Assembly: GCA_009760855.2 (NCBI GenBank)
Contig: WPIO01000084.1
Coordinates: 957,001-1,021,000, forward strand
Source: Cristatella mucedo
Lineage: Eukaryota > Bryozoa > Phylactolaemata > Cristatellidae
Direction: 5' to 3'
DNA length: 64,000 nt
Shown: positions 56,105 to 64,000 of the stretch, in pieces
Numbering within the stretch: position 1 is the first letter of the stretch
Layout of the letters: the number at the start of each line of letters is the position of its first letter
The notes under the pieces: model-generated
Database searches by the model: none
What the model was told of the DNA's origin: nothing
Seen by the model: the letters and a program-made list of their open reading frames with translations, nothing else
Translations under genes and position numbers: made by a program

Positions 56105-56985
56105 GGCCAAATTGGTTTAATGCATTTGTAACATCCCGTCTCGACTTCTGTAACTCACTGCTTGCTGGTCTACCGGTCTGTGCAATCAGGCACTTACAGT
56201 TTGCGCAAGTCGTTACAGCTTATCTGTATCCAGCATAGCAGTAGCCACATCACACCACTTCTCACCCACCTGCACTGGCTCCCAATCAAGCAGCGGATCA
56301 ACATCAAGATTCTTAAACTCACTTTTAGGCTCCTTCATTCTCGGCCTCCAGTCTACTTATCAAAACTACTCCCCCACTAGCAGAGGCAGTCCTAGGATGT
56401 TGTGCTTGGGGACGAACTGCACAGATGGCATCCAACCAGCGTTAGACACCCATTTTGGCGACTCTCCATGATTCAGCGCCCCTGATCCAGCCTCCCCCCC
56501 CCCCCGACATATGCCCCTCCCCCTTTGGTATGCCTATGCCCATCAGGCTAGGCATAGTACAACCTGATTTCTGATTCAAAACATTTATCTATGCCTTAGA
56601 GGAACCTCAAATTCTTTAGAGACCGTGCCTCTAGTTTGTGTGCTCACAAATCCTTGAGCTTACTCTTGGCTGACATCGTGACATCCCCTGACTTGACGAA
56701 ATTTAAAACAACAGCTGAAAAAGCACCTGTTTCTCAGCATCTGCTGGGTTCTTATTATTTGTCGTTTGTGTTTTTCGTTTGTGTGCTTAGGTGTGCTGAC
56801 ACTATCACTGACAGTATTTATATGTTGACACTATGCTTGTTACCTCTAACCATATTTTGCTTCTTGAAACTGTGCATGTTACCATTGACTATCTGATCAT
56901 GCTTCCTTTGCAGCATGTTTAAAGTGCTAGAAAGAGATTAAATTCTCGGAAAAGGCCATACCAATTTTATTTTAATTATTGTTAC
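56105..56985 (+). mobile_element. LINE-A 3' end copy with a nested repeat
   Basis: Encodes SRLDFCNSLLA-like sequence, then LTHLHWLPIKQRINIKILKL and RPPVYLSKLLPH. It resumes after 56560 with NLKFFRDR, DLTKFKTTAEKAPV and the tail AGAAAGAGATTAAATTCTCGG. The copy is split by 56395-56545. Confidence 0.88.
56395..56545 (+). repeat. Unclassified dispersed repeat, copy 2 (nested in LINE-A)
   Basis: Inserted between the LINE-A segments ending LLPH and resuming at GGCATAGTACAACCTG. It is the reverse-complement partner of 55205-55345 and includes a poly-C run of about 13. Confidence 0.7.
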
Positions 56986-59740
56986 CCTTACACAGACTCA
57001 TTGGGTTGTTTGTATCCTCTGCTAATTTATAGTATGAACAAATTCTTGCATGCTGAGTGAGGAGGCAAAGTGCTCTTTAACTCCACTGCTGCTGGTTACT
57101 ATAATGTATGTCCTCGAAAAGAGTGAGGTCAGGTCCTCAGTAGATCATGCCTTGATACCTTTAACAGTGTGTACAACCGAATGACACTATGGCTTATAAA
57201 GCAATTGCAGTTATGGTGCATTTTTTACCAGCGACCTCTTGCCATAACCACTGCCATCCCTGTTTAGGCTCAAACTGCACTGCTACTAATCATCTGATTT
57301 CATTTATTGAAATGATAGTCACCTAACGGCTAGATAGGTGCTGCAAGCCACGATTCAAAAGTTGATGTAACCCTAAACAACCTTTCTGATTGGTTTCTGT
57401 CCTAGGTGCCCAGCAGGCACATGCTTGAGATCTGATTGACATGTCTGGCTGCTTGTGCTTGGACATTCCAGTAGCTAGAGCTGAGTCTGGTGACATCGAG
57501 GGCAGCAGCTTCTGTAGCTTCACTGTGTGGCAGCAGCTTTCCCTGGGGCCAAGGTCCACTCAGATCCTGCAGAATGCAGGCCGATTGTGGAGTCAGTACG
57601 GCTTTTGTCATCAGCTATGGTGCACCAAGCTAAGCCAGAGCTTCTGGTGCCCAAGCTCGGGGTGCTTTGCTTCATCATTTGCTGATCAGACAATCACTGC
57701 CTTTTAGCCTAGAGCCCCTTTCATACAACTGAAGCAGTTGCGGTTGGTCAGAAGAACAAAGCACATCTGCCACTCGAGAAAAGCCTCAGATCTGGAGAGC
57801 AAAGTCTGCACCCGGCTGCCTGTCTTGTAGAGGTTTAGTAGACTTATTGGCAGTGGCAGAGCCAGAGGCAGGGCATCAGGGGGCATCTGCTCTCATATAG
57901 CGAGGCAAGGATAGACCTCCAACGATATTATGTCCTACTTCTACTCGATGCCGAATTCGTGTCAAATAAGCACAATGATCCTGCACTACAATTTTTCTTT
58001 ACTTTCGGATTGTGCACCCTAGAGAAAAAGCCTGACTCTGCCTCTGCTTATTAGTACGAGGTCTAGATGCCTGGTAACATTCTTGTTCAGCCCGAACGTC
58101 TGCTAGAGCACAAGGCAAGCATTCCAGATTTTTCAGTACATAGTGGAGGGATATTTTTAAATTTAAGAAAGAGCAATGAAGCGCCTGCAGGGCAGCCGAT
58201 CAGTGCTAGTGAGTGTTTGTTCCGACGGTCAGATGAGTTTTTCTCCGGTGGGCCTTCTGCAGCCTACTGCAGTTTACCCGGTTCGGGCCTTTGCACGGTA
58301 GGCAGACCCCAGTGCATCCGGTCGCTGTAGCTCGCGGACATTCCTAGCTGAGCATTGGACATGCCTTCTCTGCCTTTCCACAACGGGAGCTTTGTCGGCG
58401 GCATCTAACAACGAGCAAGCAGTCAGACCCGGGGGTCCAGCTGCGACTAATTCTCCTTTCCTGTCGTGCCCGGCGCCATCTGCGAAGATGCATCCCGGTC
58501 GATCTAGGCGAGTGTTTAGACTGCAGACATTCCCTAGTGCCATCGCCTAAAAATGTGGCCTTTGTTTACCGCATCACTCGGAGTGTCTGCTGTCGTCGTA
58601 CCGTACGACTGAGATGATGGGAGCAGCTGCAGAGACTGGCTGGAGACTTCTGCCTCCAGCCAGGCATACCGTAGAGCATTGCACGTGTTAAACAGTTTAA
58701 ATGCAGCACCAACACATGTTTTACTGCTCCAAGAAGTGCAGGAGTTCATTATATCGGGCAGCTGGCCAGGCCACTAGTCAAAGGGAGTCAACCGATGTGG
58801 TTATGGCAAATTGTTGACAACGAATTGCATGTGTGCCTAGGAAACCCTCAATGGCCAAGAGGCCTGTCACACACAGGCACATTCTCTACCGGCTACAAGG
58901 CTTGGGTGGATGGTGATAATCGGGCAGATTTCCGGCTGTGAACCACTACCACCTCCGGGACACCGCAGGCAGCCATTGCGTATGGCACTTGGCTCTGCGT
59001 TTGTGCACAATATGTACCATCCGTCTTTAGACTCTCTGGTGCCTCTTTCAGCCTGTTTCATTGCTGTGTTAGCAAGGCATGCCGACATTGAGAGCACCCC
59101 ATGCTGAGTGGCAAGTCACGACTCTGCCATTTCGCTGCAAGTCAATCATTTCCCAGATGAGCGTGAACAGATAGAATCGTGCAGATGCATCAGCATGGCC
59201 CATTCGTGTGCTTGGCAATTACTTGCTTGCCCACGGCTGGCTGCGTGCCTGCCTGGTGTAATGAATGCTGTGCATCCAGGGTTCATATTCGGCTGCAAGA
59301 CCTTAGAAGACCGATCCAGACTTTTGTGTGTCATTGCTATAGCTGCTCATTGGTCAGCCACATCTCGACATCGGGTCCATGAACTCGCTTGCACCTGCCC
59401 TGAATTCAGCATTCCCCAAACTTTGCGCATACCACACTTGATTGTCTGTCAACCGAATCTCTAGCCAAATAAAAAGAGAGGAAAGTGCCACTATCCTGCA
59501 GGTTGTCTTCCGGTGACCTTTCTTTGCTCATGCATCTCAATGTCTTCGTCAAAGCGGAAGCAAATGAGCATCTTAAAGCACCAAAACTTTGTTGGCTGTT
59601 GGAGGATCCACTGCAAAATGCCACTCTCAAATCCTCAGCCAACGCTGGAATGAGAGAAAAGGAGCGTGTGCACGTCGTAGGAGTAATTTAAATTTTGTTG
59701 AATGAATTTGCCATCATCAAGACTGAGAATAATACCACAA
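56986..59740. other. No supported gene
   Basis: Many ORFs of 60-118 codons lie on both strands. The plus ORF 59108-59464 is followed within a few bases by AATAAA, but it has no acceptor-consistent start and no family motif. Minus ORFs at 57323-57559 and 58274-58543 are similar in length. No repeat family recognised. Confidence 0.35.
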
Positions 59741-59799
59741 CATAATCATATAAATAATAATAATAAATGATACAACGACATGCACCACATCTATAATAG

Positions 59800-60060
59800 T
59801 AATAACAACGATCATACTAATAATTTGTATTTGGTATAGCACCCTAAGATAATTCAATCTCTGTGTAGGCACTTTACAATTCACTGCAAGATATGCAATA
59901 GCTAAGAGTTAATGACAAGCAAGGTATTATATTTAGACAAACATTCAATAGCATTAATAATAATACTATATTTATATAGCAGCCTTAGAGGACTTAATCC
60001 CTTTCGAGGCACACATTCACATTTTCTGTAAATATTTATTTCAATATTTTCTATAAATAT
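59800..60060 (-). mobile_element. Two LINE-A / SINE-B tail fragments
   Basis: The minus strand shows GTGCCTACACAGAGATTGAAT, TATCTTAGGGTGC near 59840-59880, and a second tail near 59945-60030. Both have ATT-rich ends on the low-coordinate side. Confidence 0.55.
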
Positions 60061-60569
60061 TTATTTCAATAAATATTTTCTAATCTAGAGCACTTGCTGC
60101 TTACTAGATTCGGTAGCAATTTTATACATGCTCGTAACCTGAGGGCCAATCAGTTACTAACATTAGCAGTGCCAAGGGTGGCATGCTAGGTTTCGAACCT
60201 ACCGCCTGATAATCGAACGTAGAATGTTCAGATGTGAACATACTTGTCAATAATTAACCGACACCAGCAGTATCGAACGTAGCACATCGAACTGCTGCAT
60301 TCCATCTCTTTGCATTGCATTCTGTTCGTGCTTAGTGACTCTCAACAGCAACTAATTTGCTGCCAGTTTGTCGGCTACTGTTAAACTCTTTGCGACCACC
60401 TTGTCCGATACTTATCATGATACTTCAGCAATGAACTATACTATCAGCAGTGAGCTCATGTAGCTACCAACCGTGGGACAAAACCACAGAGGCAGAGACT
60501 GCATTCATAGAGCACTTGCTGGGCATCACTTGCTAAGTCAGTATGTCTTTGTAAAACTGCAGATTTCAC

Positions 60570-60596
60570 ACATATATATATATATATATATATATT
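60570..60596. repeat. (AT)n run
   Basis: About 25 bp of AT repeat. Confidence 0.95.
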
Positions 60597-60599
60597 GTA

Positions 60600-61430
60600 C
60601 ATGCACGAGTATATAAATATGTGTGTGTGCTTGAATTTTTCAAGTAGGAAATTTTCCTCCTCAATTTAAACGTTATCATATCCAGGTCTTGGGGTTGCTC
60701 AGGGCACGGCTGTAACCGTAGCCTGAAACAAGCAGCGTAGTGTGTGCTGCCGGTTACCTAATCTGGGAATCTTTGAATGCTGCCTTGTCCATTCCTACTC
60801 AGTTGGGGGGTAAGCACCTGGTGCTAAAACAGGGCTAATAAGCAGATGGTCAGAGTGGCAGTTCAGCAGGCCTAGCCACCGGCCCAATCTGCACACATCA
60901 CCCAGCAACTTGTCAACGACCACTACAAATATCCCAGTGCTCGATGACGTGCTGGTAAGGGTACGGGAAGGAAGGCGATTGCGATTGCCGGCAGAGCTGA
61001 GAGGAGCCAACGAACATCATCCAGGAGCTGGCAGCAGTACACGGAGCGCTGCCGCTGCAGCAAGGGCTGCTTGCAGATTGCTTGCTGCATTCCATCGGCA
61101 GCCTCGTCAATGCTGCCGATGGCTGCGGAAATGCTGCGACGAAAACGTGCTGGAAGGCGACAGTCGGACACAGCGCACCTTTCTGGTCCAGCGTTTGGTT
61201 GCTGCTGCTACCGCAGTGGCCACATGGCGGCAGCAGCACCATGTTTTTTGCATGCTGCTGCCTTCGTGCAGCTGCGCGTCCATTTCTTGCTATATCTTTC
61301 TGGTGGTTTGTGCCTGTGCCCAAGTAAATGTAGGGTAGAGTTCGATTGCAAGCAAGCAAGCATATTCGTGGCTGTGCATGTGACTATTTTGCATTGGTGT
61401 GGCCATTCCTGAAATCATGTCCCACTTACC
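60600..61430. other. CTG/GCA-rich stretch, coding status unclear
   Basis: Overlapping ORFs over 110 codons are open on both strands at 60910-61412. A possible short exon is plus 60906-60955: acceptor ACATCACCCAG, encoding NLSTTTTNIPVLDDVL, donor CTG|GTAAGG. No family match; not asserted as a gene. Confidence 0.25.
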
Positions 61431-61878
61431 CACACTCAAGCTGACCTTGAACTGCTGCATCAGTTTCAGCCTGTTCGCGTCCTCAGGTCCTGTGTGGACA
61501 ATAAATTAGCTGTCCCATTCCTTCGCTTAAAGACAGTTGGCGACAGAAGCTTTAGCTCTGCAGGTCCTAGACTGTGGAACTCGCTTCCACAATTCTTAGG
61601 CAACGACAACTACTCTCCTACTGCCGACTATGGCACATCTTTTTCAGCGGTCCTTAACTGCTACTTCTATGCTACTCACTACCTCAACTGTTCTCCTGAC
61701 TCTGCTATGCTTCCCACTTTCTCTTTGTTGCATGAGACGAAGTCTGTTGGCTACCGAATGCGTACCGAAAGCCGCTTAGGCTGTGAGTGCGCAATACAAA
61801 ACTCTCCTGCGTAACACCCACATTGTCTTTATGACTTTGTGGAGTTACTGACGGAGATACATCACATTACCACCACCA
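61430..61878 (+). mobile_element. LINE-B 3' end copy, best preserved
   Basis: Encodes DNKLAVPFLRLKTVGDRSFS, SAGPRLWNSLPQFLGNDNYS and HETKSVGYRMRTESRLGCE over a 106-codon frame. The tail is TTGTGGAGTTACTGACGGAG with ATACATCACATTACC. It is the plus-strand twin of 2838-3440. Confidence 0.9.
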
Positions 61879-63115
61879 ACGCCACGGTAGCACAGCCACG
61901 AAGCTCACGCGAGGAGTGTATGGTGAAATGGCCATGCGTGCAAGATCAGCCAGAATATCAGTGCCAGATATTTATTATACGGTTGTTCCTGAACAGTACA
62001 GACACGAAACCTGTGATGCTATAATCTATAGCTATGCGGCATGATAGCCAAAGCCATGTGAAGTCCGGTCCATTGTGCTCGAGGCTTTGCACCAGGCAGC
62101 AGCTACTCTCTAGTTCTCGAGTCAGGCACTTGAGAGCTGCCCTGTGCAGATATGAGGGCTGCTCTTCGTAATGGCTGGCTCTGGAAGTCCATAACCCTCC
62201 GCTGCTGTTTAATAGACTTCTCATTGACTTGTTATCCTAATGTATGAGCAGCCTTTGTCACTGCCGTGTTCAGCTACTGTTGGTATATCATCGTGCATTT
62301 TCCCTGCACCAACAAGTCGCTGACCGTGATTCCAAGACTCAGAGCATGGCCAGAGTTTGTCGGTTGTCGGCTGGGGGGGGGGGGGGACTTGCACCATTAC
62401 CAGCTCTGCATTTGCGGCCAAGCTCTGTCCAGGTGTGGAAGCCGCTGCACTCTGTTTGTCACAGTGGGGCACGCTGTACGCAGCTTAAGCCCCGAGTAAG
62501 CAGCTCTGGCGTCGCACAGAGCTCCATCCAGCTGGTTGCCTACGGCTGAGCAGCCAGACGTCGTTTTAGCACCCGTAGATCTGAAGACGGCCTCAAGAGT
62601 GCACACATTTGAAGTGCACTTGACTGTATTCTGATGAGACTGAGCTGCTCGTAACTCGTGCTGCATATGCTTACGGCTGGCCTGTCCTGGCCCAAGTGCT
62701 TTCGCTAGTAAATACCGAAGTAGATGCTGTCCTGTCATCTACTCGTTGGCTACGCCCTGCCTGATGCAGGCGTTGCTGTCAGTGGACTTTGCCACGAAGT
62801 GCCTCGTGTAGCAGTAACGTGTCTGGCATTCCATCGAGCAGTCGGTTCGTTTTCACAGCAGCCAACTTTGATGTGGACTGCGAGCTAAATACGTAGAGCG
62901 CAGCGGTCGTCTGGGCTTCTCCTGCAGCACACTTCAAGCAGCAATGTTTCTATGAAGCTTTGAAAGCAAGACCTAAAGGTCACACCTAAGTTGTCGAATC
63001 TGTGCCAGTGCTTTTGCTTCGAGGGTTGCTGGCTGAAATTGACGTCAGTCGAATGCTTCTCTGCCCCTCCCGAAGACAAGAGGGTGGTAGATGACGCATA
63101 CTCGTGCCAGCGGCA
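61879..63115. other. No supported gene
   Basis: Short ORFs on both strands and a G-run of 14 at 62373-62386. Nothing recognised. Confidence 0.35.
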
Positions 63116-63117
63116 TG

Positions 63118-63275
63118 TCTTCTTGATTTGGCCCGGTGGTTAACGAGCTCGCATTTAACGACCGAGGTCAATGTGAATGTATTTGATGACCGAGGTCGTG
63201 GGCTCGAGGCATGTGAAGCACCTGAATTAAGATTAGGTTCTCCCTGGGTAGAAATGAATTATACGAATGAATTGC
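63118..63275 (+). mobile_element. Diverged SINE-B copy
   Basis: TTGATTTGGCCCGGTGGTTAA (box-A region), GTCGTGGGCTCGAGGC and GAAGCACCTGAATTAAGATT follow family order. A short internal duplication repeats the GACCGAGGTC segment. Confidence 0.65.
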
Positions 63276-63554
63276 AAATGAATGTTACAAATGAATTACA
63301 TGACATTATTTTTTCTAGCAACTGTATAGCAGATATTTGCCGTGAGCTATCACGGTGGTTGCACTCGATTCGGGTTGCACTGAGAGGGTGCAGGCACAGA
63401 CGATATCCGGAAAATTGTTTGGAGTTGCCCCCCTCCCACACCGGGGCACCCATGCAGCTGCTGCTCGAACGCCGATAACACAAGCTCGTTGGTGCTCGTT
63501 GGAGCGGGGATGCTGACGGGTCGGCACCATGCTCAGCTGGCTCGCTTCGTTTAA

Positions 63555-63812
63555 GGTGAGGACCTGCTACAGTATCTGGTCGGCCGTGATGCGGGCACAA
63601 ACCACGCGGACCTGCACAAGGCTGCGGTCGCTGCCAAAGCCGCAGCTGCTGCCACCTCCCGGTTCTGCACTAGTCTGCTTGCCCTGGAAGTCCTGCTTCC
63701 GGAAGGACTGAAGCACAGTGCAGCCACTGCACCGGCAGCTGTGGTGGCAACAGGAGCAGCGGGTACAGAAGCAGCACCCGAGGCGCCAGCGGCGGCAGCC
63801 ACTCTCTTCCAG
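63555..63812 (+). CDS. Possible Ala-rich exon at the right edge
   Basis: After an in-frame TAA and a TTTAAG acceptor-like site, a frame opens: GEDLLQYLVGRDAGTNHADL, then Ala-rich sequence with SRFCTSLLALEVLLPEGLKH. It runs to CAG|GTACGG at 63812 in phase 0. A competing reading uses AAG|GTGAGG at 63555 as a donor after an ATG at 63529, so both cannot be right. A minus-strand ORF overlaps. Identity unknown. Confidence 0.25.
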
Positions 63813-64000
63813 GTACGGCCGGCAACCGGTGAAGCACTTAGAGCGCCAAGTCCCTCAGTGCCGAGCTGCTCACTTTCATGACAGCGGCCCGCACATGCTT
63901 ATGTGCGTAGTGCATTCGCTCATCGTTTCGTGCGGCCGTCGACGGCGGATGAGGCTCGTGTGACGCCGAGATCTGCTTCCTTGAGGCAGCCGTCCCCCAA

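Noticed and set aside
59108-59464. 118-codon ORF followed by AATAAA
   Set aside because: No matching acceptor and no family motif; minus ORFs overlap it. The hexamer alone is weak evidence.

Overview
This is a piece of a eukaryotic, almost certainly invertebrate metazoan, nuclear genome. Genes are split by GT-AG introns. Long stretches are filled with CR1/L2-like LINE remnants, tRNA-derived SINEs, a mariner fossil and long microsatellites. GC content varies and one strong CpG-rich block lies at about 36.4-39.1 kb. I could not narrow the phylum.

Left third (0.7-29.9 kb): three genes are packed together. A minus-strand gene of unknown identity, with a cadherin-like beta-sandwich module, starts at 1096 and runs leftwards. 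Only 203 bp away POLA2 (DNA polymerase alpha-primase B subunit) starts at 1300 on the plus strand. I could assemble it as 15 coding exons with consistent splice phases (604 aa, stop at 23153). RAD51 lies convergently on the minus strand: 8 coding exons, 337 aa, ATG at 29681, stop at 23338. The two stop codons are 184 bp apart, and overlapping poly(A) hexamers on opposite strands lie between them. Both genes act in S phase (replication priming; homologous recombination and fork protection), and both have E2F-like sites just upstream of the ATG.

Middle (30-52 kb): no gene could be proven. The region holds repeats, a CpG-island-like block with striking perfect hairpins, and a candidate first coding exon (38970-39090) ending in a strong donor. 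Long TA and GA microsatellites and a perfect 28-bp palindrome follow.

Right (52-64 kb): a single 1.9-kb open exon encodes a Ser/Ala-rich, apparently disordered protein. It splices in phase to a short last exon whose stop codon abuts AATAAA. The rest is repeats and short ORFs without convincing coding signal, plus one possible Ala-rich exon near the right edge.

Repeat families named here for convenience: LINE-A and LINE-B are two CR1/L2-like non-LTR families, mostly 3' ends. SINE-A is a tRNA-headed SINE of about 165 bp. SINE-B is a tRNA-headed SINE whose 3' end matches the LINE-A tail.
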